From assembly GCA_023265455.1 (NCBI GenBank), contig JAHFTQ010000009.1, positions 1 to 64,000 of the forward strand: DNA of 64,000 nucleotides. Direction: 5' to 3'. Source of the stretch: Parachlamydiales bacterium. Lineage in GTDB: Bacteria; Chlamydiota; Chlamydiia; Chlamydiales; Rhabdochlamydiaceae. Both the position numbers and the translations under genes were made by a program. The notes beneath the pieces were generated by a model that was given only the letters and a program-made list of their open reading frames with translations, had not been told where the DNA came from and searched no databases. Shown here in pieces: positions 8,527 through 17,988 of the stretch; within the stretch, counting starts at the first letter, position 1, and each line of letters begins with the position of its first letter.

Positions 8527-8930
8527 GACCTATTTTATTTGATACCAACGCTTACGCAGCCTACAGGCATGAAGAAAGATCGATTATCGAAGTTGTCCAA
8601 CATTCAGAAACAATTGGTATCAGCCCTATCGTACTTGGAGAATTGCTGAGCGGCTTTGAAGGAGGAAATAGGCCTAAAAAGAATCGAGAGGAGTTGCAAC
8701 TATTCCTCCAGTCATCTCGAATTCAAATATTTTCAATTACTTCGGATACTGCCAAATTTTATGCTCAAGTTTATTCTTCTTTGAGAAACAAGGGCAAGCC
8801 CATCCCTACCAATGACATGTGGATTGCAGCCCAAGCCTTGGAAAATGGCTGTGTCCTCTGCACTTATGATAAACATTTTAAAGCCGTCGAAGGTCTGGTC
8901 ACAGGAACAACTCTAGCTGAATTGCTCTGA
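8523..8930 (+). CDS. PIN-domain RNase toxin (VapC family)
   Basis: Starts at the ATG at 8523 inside the antitoxin's stop, giving 135 residues. The PIN acidic residues are visible: D in ILFDTNAYAAY near the N-terminus, E in SPIVLGELLSGF near residue 40, D in IPTNDMWIAAQA near 98, and D in LCTYDKHF near 116. Members of this family are Mg-dependent endoribonucleases that cut tRNA or rRNA and are inhibited by the cognate antitoxin. All four acidic positions are present, so the toxin looks intact. It is followed 48 bp later by the ferredoxin gene, a housekeeping context. Confidence 0.88.
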   Translation: MRPILFDTNAYAAYRHEERSIIEVVQHSETIGISPIVLGELLSGFEGGNRPKKNREELQLFLQSSRIQIFSITSDTAKFYAQVYSSLRNKGKPIPTNDMWIAAQALENGCVLCTYDKHFKAVEGLVTGTTLAELL

Positions 8931-8978
8931 TCTTCTTGCATTTTAGGAGAAAATCAGGTGTAATCAATCCATATCTTT

Positions 8979-9242
8979 ATGGGTAAGCTGATTTTTGAAC
9001 ATAGTGGTGAGGAACAAGAGATCCCCGAAGGGGATCCTATTGCTTCGGCCTGCGAAGAAGCGGGGGTTCCTTTTGCCTGCACGGAAGGGGTTTGTGGAAC
9101 CTGTGTGATTGAAGTCGTTGAAGGGATGGAAAATCTAACCCCTTTTACTCAAGAAGAAAAAGACTTTCTCGGAGATCAAGGAACAGAGCGTTTAGCTTGT
9201 CAATGCAAGCTCAAACAAGGGCGCGTCAAAATTAAATTCTAG
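8979..9242 (+). CDS. 2Fe-2S ferredoxin
   Basis: An 87-residue electron-transfer protein with the plant-type [2Fe-2S] arrangement: cysteines in FACTEGVCGTC (about residues 34-42) and a distal cysteine in RLACQCK (about 74). It begins GKLIFEHSGEEQEIPEGDPI, the usual beta-grasp start. The ATG at 8979 has no strong Shine-Dalgarno sequence directly upstream (TTTATGGG). It precedes the Fe-S carrier-like gene by eight bases, so the two probably form an operon for Fe-S protein maturation or electron supply. Chlamydiae carry a single small ferredoxin of this type. Confidence 0.9.
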   Translation: MGKLIFEHSGEEQEIPEGDPIASACEEAGVPFACTEGVCGTCVIEVVEGMENLTPFTQEEKDFLGDQGTERLACQCKLKQGRVKIKF

Positions 9243-9249
9243 GGGATCT

Positions 9250-9804
9250 ATGACTATTACGAAAGACATGACAATTGATGAGATTTTAACTAACTTTCCC
9301 CAGAAGGGACAGAAACTGGCTCAGGAAATGAAGAGCTCAGGATTGAACTGCGTGGGCTGCGGAGCCTCTGTCAATGAGACACTGGAAGCTGGAGTACTAG
9401 GACATGGCTATCAAGAAGAAGAGCTAGAAAAGCTGCTCAAAAAACTCAATGCGATTTTGGAAGAGCCTCTTGATATGTCAACCATTACAATGACAAAAAA
9501 AGCTTCTGAAAAATACCGCGAAATCCTCGCAGATGAAGGAAAAGAAGGCTGGGGGCTTAAATTTGGAGTCCAAGCAGGTGGCTGCAGCGGATTTGAATAT
9601 ATCCTCGATTACTCTAAAAGCGCCGAAGCTGATGATGAGGTGTTCCTTTCAGAAGGGGTTGAAATTTATGTCAATAAAATGGATGTTCCTCGCCTTCTCG
9701 GCTCCGTGATCGACTTTGCCGATAAGCTCCAAGGCTCAGGCTTTAGCATCTCCAATCCTAATGCGAAAGGTGGATGTGGCTGCGGCAAATCGCAGAGCTA
9801 TTGA
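9250..9804 (+). CDS. DUF1858 plus A-type Fe-S carrier (IscA/HesB) fusion
   Basis: A 184-residue two-domain protein. Residues 1-75 fit DUF1858 (MTIDEILTNFPQ...GLNCVGCGASVNETLEAGVLGHG), a domain with a CxxC pair. Residues about 76-184 fit the A-type carrier fold, with VQAGGCSGFEY providing the first cysteine and KGGCGCGKS at the C-terminus the other two. A-type carriers hand Fe-S clusters to target proteins. Fusion of the two domains in one chain gives an extra CxxC close to the cluster site. It follows the ferredoxin gene by eight bases. A hairpin at 9823-9847 lies after the stop. Confidence 0.85.
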   Translation: MTITKDMTIDEILTNFPQKGQKLAQEMKSSGLNCVGCGASVNETLEAGVLGHGYQEEELEKLLKKLNAILEEPLDMSTITMTKKASEKYREILADEGKEGWGLKFGVQAGGCSGFEYILDYSKSAEADDEVFLSEGVEIYVNKMDVPRLLGSVIDFADKLQGSGFSISNPNAKGGCGCGKSQSY

Positions 9805-9822
9805 AGTAGCTGCTCCAGAATC

Positions 9823-9847
9823 AACTAGTAAGGATTGCTTACTAGTT
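9823..9847. terminator. Perfect 9-bp hairpin after the Fe-S carrier gene
   Basis: AACTAGTAA (9823-9831), a seven-base loop, and TTACTAGTT (9839-9847) form a perfect stem 19 bases after the stop codon. There is no T-run, so it is either a weak terminator or an operator. The rest of 9848-9992 holds nothing I can identify. Confidence 0.4.
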
Positions 9848-9992
9848 CAAAATGAGTGAAAAAGAGCCGTTATAGAACGTCTTCTTGACAACTGCGCGGA
9901 TGGGAAACGTTATAAAACCAAGTCATCCAATCTCAGCATGATACTAGCAATTGGGCACAGAGTCGAATCCCATTGCGGAATCCAATTCCCCA

Positions 9993-10036
9993 AAAAAGAC
10001 AATCACTTGCGCTGTTAGCTATGAGTTTGATAAAAT
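9993..10036 (-). pseudogene. Possible degraded fragment of the lpd 3' region
   Basis: Read on the minus strand this stretch encodes a DFIKLIANSASDCLF segment that resembles [15 protein letters not shown] in the lpd gene at about 10745-10790, in the same orientation. Over about 44 bases roughly four fifths of positions agree, allowing a small gap; after that the similarity fades. It lies beyond the HTH gene, as a displaced old end of lpd would. The similarity is short, so this is tentative. Confidence 0.3.
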
Positions 10037-10081
10037 CAATGTAAATGACTTACAATCCCGTCATATTTGAGAAAAATTTGC

Positions 10082-10576
10082 ATGGAAACAAAAAGAGTGA
10101 AAAAATTCATCTATGAGGGTCTGGGATTTCCAGTTGCTTTGGTTAACGTCCCTCTAGTGAAAAAAAGAGAAATCTGGACCCCAGCTATTGATTATAACAA
10201 ATTGCAAAAACAGGTTCTTTTAGCATTAACGCACAAGCCTGTTTCTCTGACTGGAAATGAGGTCCATTTTATTCGCACTTACTTTGAATTGACGCTTGAG
10301 AATTTTGGAAAGCATTTTGGCGTCACGCATGTCGCTGTTTTGACCTGGGAAAAAATGGGTGATAAGCCAGCAAAGATTAACCCAACAACTGAACTATGCC
10401 TTCGCCTATTTATCTTGGAGAAGCTAGGAATGAATAATCAGGTTTTTCGCGAAGCTTTTCGAGAATTTGATATCGAAGGCATCGCAAAGACTTTCAAGAC
10501 CTCCTATTTCAAAGCCATGAGACCTGTCACTCTTTCAGGTGCACATATTGCAAAACGTTCCTATGCTCGTACCTAA
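10082..10576 (+). CDS. Orphan HTH (XRE-like) regulator
   Basis: The likely start is the ATG at 10082 (METKRVKKF), giving 164 residues. Residues about 60-110 (GNEVHFIRTYFELTLENFGKHFGVTHVAVLTWEKMGDKPAKI) form a helix-turn-helix of the XRE/MqsA C-terminal kind: the IR..F.LT...FG..FGVT...V..WE pattern. The zinc-binding N-terminal part of MqsA and an MqsR toxin are both absent, so it is an orphan regulator or a relic of a toxin-antitoxin pair. Its stop overlaps the lpd stop (10573) by four bases, tail-to-tail. A possible remnant of lpd lies on its far side. Confidence 0.65.
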   Translation: METKRVKKFIYEGLGFPVALVNVPLVKKREIWTPAIDYNKLQKQVLLALTHKPVSLTGNEVHFIRTYFELTLENFGKHFGVTHVAVLTWEKMGDKPAKINPTTELCLRLFILEKLGMNNQVFREAFREFDIEGIAKTFKTSYFKAMRPVTLSGAHIAKRSYART

Positions 10577-11937
10577 CGGTGAATAGCCCTGCCATGAAGA
10601 GCTAGAGCTGCCTCTTTGAGGGCTTCAGAGAGGGTCGGATGGGCATAGGGAGCATGAGCTAGATCAAGGACGGTGAGCTGATTTTGTAGGGCAACGGCTC
10701 CGATGGCGATGAGCTCGGAGGCGTGGGCTCCGATGATGTGCATGCCTAAAAGACGATCATTTGCGCTGTTAGCGATGAGCTTGACAAATCCTTCTGTCTC
10801 CCCTGTGCACTGAGCACGAGAATTAATTTTAAAAGGAAATGTTCCGGTTTTGGTGTTAAGTCCCAAAGCTTTGGCATCGGCCTCTGTCAGACCCACAGCT
10901 GCCACTTCTGGCGAAGTATAGATCACATTGGGGATAGCAAGATAGTTCACAACCGGATTTTGCCCGGCGAGGATTTCAGCCACGGCAATGCCTTCTTCGG
11001 AGGCTTTATGCGCTAACATAGGGCCATCGACAAGATCGCCAATGGCATAGATGTGGGGAACTGAAGTCCTAAACCGTGAATCGATCGAGATGAAGCCCTG
11101 AGGTGTAAGCTGGATGCCAAGAGCCTCAAGACCGAGCCCCTGTGTGCAGGGGCGGCGGCCCACGGAAATGAGCACGGCATCACCTGCCAGCTGCTGATTT
11201 TCTAATCGCAAAACAATTTGCTGAGAAGTGATGTCAGCTCCTAAGACTTTGGAAGAGAGATGAAATGTCATTCCTTGGAGGGTTAAGATTTTCTGAAGCT
11301 CTTGAGAAAGGGCGGGATCTAAGGTGGGACAGATCCGATCTTGAAACTCCACAAACTCAACTTGGCTGCCTAGGCGGCTATAGACAGAGCCTAGCTCAAC
11401 GCCGATGACTCCTGCTCCAATGATGAGCAGTTTGGAGGGGATTTGACTCAAGGCGAGGGCGCCCGTTGAAGAGAGGATCCTCTGCTCATCAAAGGGAAGG
11501 AAAGGAAGCGCGGTGGGCTCTGAACCGGTAGCAAGGATGAAATTTTTTGCAGTGAGGGGCTCTCCCGCGACTTGAACTGTAGTAGGAGAAAGAAATTTAG
11601 CGAGGCCTGGAAAAAATGTGATCTGATGTTTTGCAAAGAGCTGGGCAATGCCTGTATTGAAAGAGGAGATGATTTTGTCTTTTTGTTTTCTCATCTCAGG
11701 AAGGGAGTAGGTGGCTTGGCATTGGATGCCGTATCCACCCGCATGCTTCATTGTCCAGTAGAGCTCTGTCGCATGGAGAAGTGCTTTGGAGGGAATGCAA
11801 CCGACATTGAGACACGTGCCGCCGAGTTCTTTGCGTTTATCAACGCAAGCGACTTTCATCCCGAGCTGAGCTGCTCGGATCGCAGCGACGTATCCCCCAG
11901 GTCCAGAACCAATGACAATCAGATCGAAGTTTTTCAT
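10573..11937 (-). CDS. lpd: Dihydrolipoyl dehydrogenase (E3)
   Basis: A 454-residue FAD flavoprotein that reoxidises the lipoyl arm of 2-oxoacid dehydrogenases with NAD+. The FAD-binding [17 protein letters not shown] is at the N-terminus, the redox-active disulfide [13 protein letters not shown] at about 41-53, the NAD-binding [17 protein letters not shown] near 175, the second FAD motif [16 protein letters not shown] near 300, and the catalytic [11 protein letters not shown] at the C-terminus. Length is normal. It overlaps sucB by four bases (ATGA), so sucA-sucB-lpd form one translationally coupled operon supplying all three parts of the oxoglutarate dehydrogenase complex. Confidence 0.95.
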   Translation of the reverse strand: MKNFDLIVIGSGPGGYVAAIRAAQLGMKVACVDKRKELGGTCLNVGCIPSKALLHATELYWTMKHAGGYGIQCQATYSLPEMRKQKDKIISSFNTGIAQLFAKHQITFFPGLAKFLSPTTVQVAGEPLTAKNFILATGSEPTALPFLPFDEQRILSSTGALALSQIPSKLLIIGAGVIGVELGSVYSRLGSQVEFVEFQDRICPTLDPALSQELQKILTLQGMTFHLSSKVLGADITSQQIVLRLENQQLAGDAVLISVGRRPCTQGLGLEALGIQLTPQGFISIDSRFRTSVPHIYAIGDLVDGPMLAHKASEEGIAVAEILAGQNPVVNYLAIPNVIYTSPEVAAVGLTEADAKALGLNTKTGTFPFKINSRAQCTGETEGFVKLIANSANDRLLGMHIIGAHASELIAIGAVALQNQLTVLDLAHAPYAHPTLSEALKEAALALHGRAIHR

Positions 11938-12983
11938 AAATCTAAAAGTAATCTCGCGGGATCTTCAAGGTTTTCTTTCAGATGGACGAGGAACTGAACA
12001 GCTTCACGCCCGTCAATTAAGCGGTGGTCATAGGAAAGCGCTAGATACATCATCGGACGGATGACGACTTCATCATTGAAGACAACAGGCCGCTTTTGGA
12101 TGGTATGCATGCCTAAGATCGCGCTCTGAGGAGGATTTAGAATGGGGGTCGAAAGCAGGGAGCCAAAAACACCTCCATTGGTGATTGTAAAACATCCGCC
12201 CTTGAGCTCATCGACAGAAATGGTGCCTTCACGAGCTTTTTTACCATAGGTTTCAATTTGTTTTTCAATCTCCCCAAATGAAGCGGTGTCACAGCTCCGG
12301 ACAACAGGAACCATCAGCCCTTTGTCTGTCGAGACCGCAACTCCAATGTCGTAGTTGGGGAAAGCAACAATATCGTCTCCTTCAATGTAAGAGCGGACAT
12401 CGGGATAGGCTTTGAGGGCAACAACCGTGGCTTTGACAAAAAATGACATAAAACCGAGGCGAACACTGTATCTGGTTTGAAAAGCCTCTTTCTCCCGAGC
12501 TCTGATCTCGATGATTTTACTCATATCCGCTTCGTTGAATGTCGTCAGCATGGCCGTTGAATTTTTCACCTCGACAAGTCGCTTGGCAATCGTACGGCGA
12601 AGTGTGCTCATCCGCTTCCTGTCTTTGGATATCTCGGGTTGTGGCGAAGGAGCTTTGATCTCAGTGACCGCCTCAGCGGGAGTTTTACGAGCTGAAGGGC
12701 CCACTGTAGAAATCACAGGCGCAGCCTTGACGGGAGCAGGAGCTTGCACACTCGTATCCACAAATCCCAGCACTTGACCCATCTTGACTGTATCGCCAAC
12801 TTTAACAGAAAGCGTCAGCTGCCCTCCTTGAGGAGCATACAGAACCTGGTTCACTTTATCTGTTTCCAGTTCGATAATTTCTTCATCTTGACTCACAGGG
12901 CTGCCAGAAGGCTTCAGAATGCGACTCACGGTCGCTTCGACAATCGATTCTCCCATCGTCGGAACTTTAATCTCGATCTTCAT
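11934..12983 (-). CDS. sucB: Dihydrolipoyl succinyltransferase (E2)
   Basis: The E2 core of 2-oxoglutarate dehydrogenase, 349 residues, short for the family (about 400). The lipoyl domain covers residues 1-75, with lysine in ETDKVNQ. The catalytic domain runs from about 120 to the end, with [19 protein letters not shown] and the active-site [13 protein letters not shown]. Between them, residues about 77-118 form an Ala/Pro-rich linker in which only a vestige, [12 protein letters not shown], recalls the peripheral-subunit-binding domain; the usual following part with its GTG..GRI..DV segment is missing. It overlaps sucA and lpd by four bases on each side. It should act with both neighbours, though the subunit contacts may differ from the standard complex. 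Confidence 0.93.
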   Translation of the reverse strand: MKIEIKVPTMGESIVEATVSRILKPSGSPVSQDEEIIELETDKVNQVLYAPQGGQLTLSVKVGDTVKMGQVLGFVDTSVQAPAPVKAAPVISTVGPSARKTPAEAVTEIKAPSPQPEISKDRKRMSTLRRTIAKRLVEVKNSTAMLTTFNEADMSKIIEIRAREKEAFQTRYSVRLGFMSFFVKATVVALKAYPDVRSYIEGDDIVAFPNYDIGVAVSTDKGLMVPVVRSCDTASFGEIEKQIETYGKKAREGTISVDELKGGCFTITNGGVFGSLLSTPILNPPQSAILGMHTIQKRPVVFNDEVVIRPMMYLALSYDHRLIDGREAVQFLVHLKENLEDPARLLLDL

Positions 12984-15604
12984 TTAAAGGCCTCCTGCAT
13001 CCATTGACTCTGTTGCTGTGTGTGAAGAGCGTAAGAGCCCGCAGCTGTCGATGCGCTGGGACCTCTTCCGCAGTACCGGATCTCTTTTCCAACTGCTGCT
13101 TGCAACAGGGGACGGATATAGCTATACGCTCCCATGTTACTGTGTTCTTCTTGCACCCAAACCCACTCTGAGACATCTCGGTACTTTTCGACAAGTTTTT
13201 GGAACTTTTCAAGATGAAAAGGATACAGCTGATCGATCCGTAAGATCGCAATATCGTCTTTTTTTCTCTCGGCTATCAGATCGTAGTAAACCTTGCCGCT
13301 GCAAATGAGGATCCGACGAGGATGCAAGACTTTAGGATCATCGAAAAACTCCTGAAAAGTCCCCGTTGTAAACTCTTGAAGAGGACTGAGAAAAGCAGGA
13401 TGGCGTAGCAGCGCTTTGGGAGTAAAAACAACTAGGGGTTTAGGCCGTTTTAAAAGAGGCTGCCGTCTTAAAAGATGAAAAAACTGTGCAGGCGTTGAAC
13501 AATTGACAATTTGCCAATTGTCATCAGCAGAGAGTTGAAGATATCTCTCTAAGCGAGCCGATGAATGTTCAGGCCCTTGCCCTTCGTAGCCGTGAGGAAG
13601 CAAGAGTGTGATGCCAGAGCGGTGGCCCCATTTTTGCTCAGAGCTAGCAATATATTGATCGATGATCACCTGGGCGCCATTGCCAAAATCGCCGAATTGC
13701 GCCTCCCATACCACTAGAGCTCGGGGATAAAAAAGACTATAGCCAAAGTCAAATCCTAAGACGGCAAATTCCGAAAGAGGAGAATTATAAATATCGAAGG
13801 GAGCTTGAGGGCGCTTTAAATGAGACAGAGGTGAGTATCTTTTTCCTTCGTTATCTTGATCGACCCAAACAGCATGCCGATGAGAAAATGTGCCTCTTCT
13901 CACATCTTGCCCTGAAATACGAATATGAATCTTATCCACTAAAAGAGAGGCATACGCTAAATGCTCTGCCATTCCCCAGTCAATTCCTCCTTCCATCATT
14001 GCCAGCCGCTCTTTCAAAAGACGACGAATTTTTGGATGGAGATTAAACCCTTCCGGAATCGAGCAGAAATCTTCGGCCAGCTCTTTGAGAAGCGCGCCGC
14101 TCACAGCTGTGGAAAAAACCTCAAAGGGCTGATCTAAAGAGGGCTGAGCCTGAACAACTGCTCCTGATTTATCTAAAGAGGCCTGAAGCTTGGCATGAAA
14201 TTCTTTTTCGATGGCCTCTGCGGCTTGTGGATCGATCACTCCTTCTTGAACAAGCTTTTCAAGATAAAGTTTTCGAATCGTTTTTTTATCACGGATCAAA
14301 TGATATTCTAGCGGCTGTGTAAATGACGGCTCATCGCTTTCGTTATGGCCCCATTTGCGGTAGCCGTTAAGATCAATAAAAACATCACAGTGAAACTTCT
14401 GCCGAATCCTCAGTGCGAGTAAAGCTGCCCAAACACACTCTTCGGGCTTTTCTGCATTCACATGAAAAACCGGCGCTCCAAAAGTATAAGCGATATCGGT
14501 ACAATACCTGGTTGATCTGCCGTCTTTGGGAAGTGTCGTAAACCCGATTTGGTTATTGATGACGATATGGATCGTGCCCCCCGTCTCATACCCTTTCAGC
14601 TTGGCTAGTTGCAGTGTCTCATAAACGACGCCTTGCCCTGCAACCGACGCGTCGCCGTGGATGAGGAGAGGCAAAACACTGCCAGGGCCATGCAGTTCTT
14701 GCTTGGCCCTGGCTTGGCCTTCAACCACAGGATCGACCGACTCAAGATGACTGGGATTTGCCGATAAGGTGATCGCAATGGGATCTCCTTTTTTCGTCTG
14801 CAAAGCTCCAATGAATCCTTTGTGGTATTTAACATCGCCAGTCCCTTCAAACAAGTCAGGCGTATAGTGAGCCTCAAACTCATGAAACAAGGTCTCATAC
14901 GATTTATTGAGAATGTTGGCGAGCACATTGAGCCTTCCGCGATGAGCCATGCCTAGAACAACATCTTTGACTCCATCTGCAGCGGCCTCTTCAATCAAAA
15001 ACGCCATCATCGGAATAAGAGTCTCTCCCCCTTCCAGAGAAAACCGCTTTTGTCCGACGTATTTCGTATGTAAAAAATGTTCAAAGAGCTCAGCTTTATT
15101 TAAATCGTGAAAAATCTCGAGTTTTTCGCTTGCTGAAAACGGAATGGGAAACCCAGGCTCGATAATTTTTTGGAGCCACGTCTCAAGCTCTGGCACCCTG
15201 AGTCCCATGAACTCGATTCCGATGGAATCAGAGTACGTCTTTTCAAGAGCGGCGACCAGCTCCTTCAACGGAGCCTCCGGGCTAGCTAAAAATCCACAGG
15301 TAGGAAAAGTTTTTTCAAGATCTCCCTCTTGAAATCCCAGCTCTGACAGCGATAGCTCCTGGATATCTTCAGAGTTCCCCTCTGCCAAAGGATTCACGGA
15401 GGCTTTCAGATGACCATAGGTCCGGTAGGCATGGATCAGACGAGCCACCTGCAGATCCAGGCTCACCGTCCCGGTCCCCTGCCGTCCCATCTCCCATCCT
15501 TCAAAAAAATAACGCCATGACCCTTCAACCCCCAAAGGATTTTCTTTGAAGCGGCGATATTGATCGTCGATATAAGCGAGATTGGAAAACGAAACCTCTT
15601 CCAT
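12980..15604 (-). CDS. sucA: 2-oxoglutarate dehydrogenase E1 component
   Basis: A thiamine-diphosphate enzyme of 874 residues, slightly shorter than enterobacterial SucA. The N-terminal [31 protein letters not shown] motif is the conserved E1o start. The core carries [38 protein letters not shown] and [10 protein letters not shown], and the C-terminal part carries [20 protein letters not shown] and [25 protein letters not shown]. It is the first gene of the sucA-sucB-lpd operon, divergent from the small gene at 15759; the 154-bp gap holds the promoters. Chlamydiae lack the first steps of the TCA cycle and take in host dicarboxylates, so this complex feeds succinyl-CoA formation. Confidence 0.95.
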   Translation of the reverse strand: MEEVSFSNLAYIDDQYRRFKENPLGVEGSWRYFFEGWEMGRQGTGTVSLDLQVARLIHAYRTYGHLKASVNPLAEGNSEDIQELSLSELGFQEGDLEKTFPTCGFLASPEAPLKELVAALEKTYSDSIGIEFMGLRVPELETWLQKIIEPGFPIPFSASEKLEIFHDLNKAELFEHFLHTKYVGQKRFSLEGGETLIPMMAFLIEEAAADGVKDVVLGMAHRGRLNVLANILNKSYETLFHEFEAHYTPDLFEGTGDVKYHKGFIGALQTKKGDPIAITLSANPSHLESVDPVVEGQARAKQELHGPGSVLPLLIHGDASVAGQGVVYETLQLAKLKGYETGGTIHIVINNQIGFTTLPKDGRSTRYCTDIAYTFGAPVFHVNAEKPEECVWAALLALRIRQKFHCDVFIDLNGYRKWGHNESDEPSFTQPLEYHLIRDKKTIRKLYLEKLVQEGVIDPQAAEAIEKEFHAKLQASLDKSGAVVQAQPSLDQPFEVFSTAVSGALLKELAEDFCSIPEGFNLHPKIRRLLKERLAMMEGGIDWGMAEHLAYASLLVDKIHIRISGQDVRRGTFSHRHAVWVDQDNEGKRYSPLSHLKRPQAPFDIYNSPLSEFAVLGFDFGYSLFYPRALVVWEAQFGDFGNGAQVIIDQYIASSEQKWGHRSGITLLLPHGYEGQGPEHSSARLERYLQLSADDNWQIVNCSTPAQFFHLLRRQPLLKRPKPLVVFTPKALLRHPAFLSPLQEFTTGTFQEFFDDPKVLHPRRILICSGKVYYDLIAERKKDDIAILRIDQLYPFHLEKFQKLVEKYRDVSEWVWVQEEHSNMGAYSYIRPLLQAAVGKEIRYCGRGPSASTAAGSYALHTQQQSQWMQEAFK

Positions 15605-15758
15605 AATTTTTTCTTATCACTAGAAAAGGTATATGTCTAGACTTGAGTTTCCCAAATCTACAGAAAGAACTTGTGAATAATCACCCGGATGGAAATAATT
15701 TTGGTCCTTGCCTAAAAAATATTTTTAGATTTATTAGGAGGCAGTTGAAGGAGGCCCC

Positions 15759-16235
15759 ATGATTAAAAGCGAACGCCTGAGAAAATTAGAAACCGAGCTT
15801 CAAGACTTGGACCAGTGGCTCAAATTAGGACTTGTGCCAAAAAAAGACATTGATAAGCATAAGACTGAAATTCTGGCACTCAAAGATAAGATCCAAGAAG
15901 AAAAAGAACGCCTCCGTTTCTTAAAAGAGAGCGGCGCCATGGAAGAGTACGCTCCTCCCAAAAAATCGGCTCACGCACGGCAAGCCTTTCCCGATACTGC
16001 CAGCATGCCCGATATCGAAGTGCCCGATGAAGGCTTAACCGATTTTGGATTAGAAGCTGAAAACGAGACGTTCTTTGAAACGACGAGCGCAGAAGAGACG
16101 GAAAGCGGCGCGGAAGCAGCTGCCGGAGCCGGTGAAGAAGAGAGCGCTGATGAAGATGCTGACGAAGACCCTTTCAGCGATCGCAATCGCTGGAAACGCG
16201 GCGTCCTCGAAGATCCTGATGCCGACAACTGGTAA
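15759..16235 (+). CDS. Small acidic coiled-coil protein (CT053-like by position)
   Basis: A 158-residue protein. Residues 1-55 (SERLRKLETELQDLDQWLKLGLVPKKDIDKHKTEILALKDKIQEEKERL) form a coiled coil with a central break. Residues about 60-145 are low-complexity and strongly acidic (A/E/G/D-rich), and the end is RNRWKRGVLEDPDADNW. The ATG at 15759 follows GAAGGAGG, a strong ribosome-binding site. It lies between sucA and hemN exactly where Chlamydia carries a gene of similar size, and it overlaps hemN by 17 bases. The function is unknown; the conserved position, rather than any motif, suggests it is a core chlamydial gene. Confidence 0.75.
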   Translation: MIKSERLRKLETELQDLDQWLKLGLVPKKDIDKHKTEILALKDKIQEEKERLRFLKESGAMEEYAPPKKSAHARQAFPDTASMPDIEVPDEGLTDFGLEAENETFFETTSAEETESGAEAAAGAGEEESADEDADEDPFSDRNRWKRGVLEDPDADNW

Positions 16236-17328
16236 AATTTCCCTTTACTTCCACCTGCCATTTTGCAGGCGTAAGTGTCCCTACTGCCACTTTTACGTTG
16301 TCCCTCAAAATGAAGAGTCACAAAAAACGCTCTTAGAAGCGCTTGAGCTAGAATGGCAACTCTACCGTCACAGGACCCATGGCCAACGCATCGTCTCCAT
16401 CTACTTTGGCGGAGGAACCCCTTTTCTCATGGGCCCCTCTGGCATCCGCCAGATCTTGTCGTGGATCAATCCTCCCCCCGGCACTGAAATCACCTTGGAA
16501 GCCAATCCCGAAGATGTAACCTTAGAAGCGATGCAAGCCTTTGCAGAAGCTGGCATCAACCGGGTCAGCCTTGGAGTTCAGTCTCTCGATGATGCCCTTC
16601 TCAAAACTCTCGGTCGCCACCACACTGCAGAAGCCGCCCGCAAAGCCATCCAAACCACCGCAGAAGCTGGCATTCAAAACATCACCATCGATCTCATGTA
16701 TGAGATCCCTTCTCAAACCCTCTCCAGCTGGCAACAGACTCTCGATCAACTCTCTTCTCTTCCCATCACGCATCTTTCACTTTACAACCTCACCATTGAG
16801 CCTCAAACCGTCTTCTACAAAAAACGCGCAGCCCTCACTCCCCTCCTTCCCTCTTCCGACGAGAGCTTAAAAATGCTCGAGACGGCCGTCCAAACACTCG
16901 AAGCCATCGGCCTTCACCGCTATGAAATCTCTGCCTTTGCACATCCTGGTTTTGAGTCCCGTCACAACACGGGCTACTGGACAGGCCGCCCCTTCCTAGG
17001 CTTTGGACCCTCTGCGTTTAGTTACTTCGAAGGAGAGCGGTACCGCAACATCTGCGACCTGAAAAAATACGCCACCGCCCTTAAAAATGGCTCCAGCCCT
17101 ATCGATTTCCGAGAGCTGCTCTCCCCTACGGCCAGTCTTCATGAGCGGCTCGCCGTTCAGCTCCGCCTCCTCACCGGCGTCGACCTCAGAGACTTCCCCG
17201 TTGACCCCGCTCTTCTCCAAAACCTCGTCTCTAAAGGTTGGCTAGAAATCGACGACCACAGAGCCCGTCTCTCCCCTCAAGGGCTTCTGTTCTATGATTC
17301 GGTGGCTGAGGAGATTATCCTCATTTGA
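16219..17328 (+). CDS. hemN: Radical SAM HemN/HemW-like protein
   Basis: The ATG at 16219 (MPTTGKISLYFHLPFC) is the likely start, giving 369 residues; longer in-frame starts lie inside the preceding gene. The radical-SAM CRRKCPYCHF motif is at about residues 16-25, and YFGGGTPFLMGPSGI and EANPEDVT follow as usual. Most enzymes of the HemW group read CPYCDF, so His replaces Asp here. HemW inserts heme, while HemN oxidises coproporphyrinogen III without oxygen; the length and start favour HemW. The last 131 bases before the stop (17188-17318) are repeated at 17989-18119, and the current C-terminus IILI differs from IILLPH in the copy. Confidence 0.85.
   Translation: MPTTGKISLYFHLPFCRRKCPYCHFYVVPQNEESQKTLLEALELEWQLYRHRTHGQRIVSIYFGGGTPFLMGPSGIRQILSWINPPPGTEITLEANPEDVTLEAMQAFAEAGINRVSLGVQSLDDALLKTLGRHHTAEAARKAIQTTAEAGIQNITIDLMYEIPSQTLSSWQQTLDQLSSLPITHLSLYNLTIEPQTVFYKKRAALTPLLPSSDESLKMLETAVQTLEAIGLHRYEISAFAHPGFESRHNTGYWTGRPFLGFGPSAFSYFEGERYRNICDLKKYATALKNGSSPIDFRELLSPTASLHERLAVQLRLLTGVDLRDFPVDPALLQNLVSKGWLEIDDHRARLSPQGLLFYDSVAEEIILI
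17188..17318 (+). repeat. hemN 3'-end segment duplicated at 17989-18119
   Basis: The 131 bases match 17989-18119 with five mismatches and no gap, in direct orientation, 801 bp apart. The interval carries the hicAB module. The first copy is the end of the intact hemN gene; the second is a headless fragment. Confidence 0.9.
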
Positions 17329-17353
17329 CAAATGATATCGTTTTTGATACCAT
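17325..17353 (+). promoter_or_regulatory. Putative promoter of hicAB
   Basis: TTGACA at 17325-17330 overlaps the hemN stop codon. A 17-base spacer separates it from TACCAT (17348-17353), a passable -10. The repeated half-sites TGATATC and TGATACC within the spacer and -10 could be HicB operator sites. Transcription would begin near the hicA ATG at 17361, giving an almost leaderless message. Confidence 0.5.
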
Positions 17354-17360
17354 CTCACAC

Positions 17361-17591
17361 ATGAGCAAATTGGAAAAACTAATCCAAAAAGTGCTGGAAG
17401 GCAGAGATATTTCTTACGAAGATGCGGAGAATATTTTGTTAAAATTGGGATTTCACCTGGATACTAGGGGATCACACCACATCTTTAGAAAAAATGGCTA
17501 CCCCAAAAATATAGCGATTAAACGCCGTTCCCAGCTTTTGCCTTATCAGATAAGAGAACTTAAGGAGGTTTTAAGAGATTATGGGTACTAA
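17361..17591 (+). CDS. hicA: HicA toxin (mRNA interferase)
   Basis: The frame is open from 17325, but the ATG at 17361 (MSKLEKLIQKV) lies behind the promoter-like sequence and gives a typical 76-residue HicA. The double-stranded-RNA-binding-like fold is recognisable in AENILLKLGFHLDTRGSHHIFRKNG, which contains the catalytic histidine region (GSHHIF), then a KRRSQLLPYQIRELKEVLRDYGY ending. HicA toxins cleave mRNA and are neutralised by HicB. The gene ends 11 bases inside hicB. The pair lies between the end of hemN and a second copy of that end. Confidence 0.9.
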   Translation: MSKLEKLIQKVLEGRDISYEDAENILLKLGFHLDTRGSHHIFRKNGYPKNIAIKRRSQLLPYQIRELKEVLRDYGY

Positions 17592-17967
17592 AAAGAATTT
17601 GAAATATTATCTAAACCTTAATTGGTCGTACACCTTGGAACAAGAAACACACAAGGGAAAACAGTATTATATCATCCGGGTAAATGAGCTCCCTGGGATT
17701 TGTACCGATGCTGAAACCATAGAAGAGGGAATGGAAAACATTAAAGAAGCCATCGAAGGAGCGATCCGTCTTTATCTGAAAAATGGTGAAGTCGTACCAG
17801 AGCCGATCAACAAAGATGCGTTTAAGGGAAACATCGCTTATCGGACTACAAGCGAACGTCACTATTACATTGCTAAAATAGCCAGACAGATGCATAAATC
17901 CATTAGCAAAACTCTTGATGAAGTCATCGATGCAGGTATAGATAGGTTGCGTACTATTCCTCATTGA
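17581..17967 (+). CDS. hicB: HicB antitoxin
   Basis: A 128-residue antitoxin with two parts. Residues about 12-70 form the degraded RNase H-like fold (YYIIRVNELPGICTDAETIEEGMENIKEAIEGAIRLYLKNGE). Residues about 95-128 form a ribbon-helix-helix DNA-binding tail (RHYYIAKIARQMHKSISKTLDEVIDAGIDRL). It overlaps hicA by 11 bases, so translation is coupled, and it should repress the shared promoter. Gene order toxin first is usual for HicAB. The start is the ATG at 17581, with GGAGG about 15 bases upstream in hicA. Confidence 0.9.
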   Translation: MGTKKNLKYYLNLNWSYTLEQETHKGKQYYIIRVNELPGICTDAETIEEGMENIKEAIEGAIRLYLKNGEVVPEPINKDAFKGNIAYRTTSERHYYIAKIARQMHKSISKTLDEVIDAGIDRLRTIPH

Positions 17968-17988
17968 TTTTTTCGTTATAAAAAGGTT

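Noticed and set aside
9950..9985. GAGTCGAATCCC resembling a tRNA T-loop
   Set aside because: No matching acceptor or anticodon stems fit around it; no tRNA could be folded by eye here or elsewhere in the window.
13831..14046. Plus-strand reading frame inside sucA
   Set aside because: It lies wholly within sucA on the other strand and shows no family features; a shadow of the real gene.
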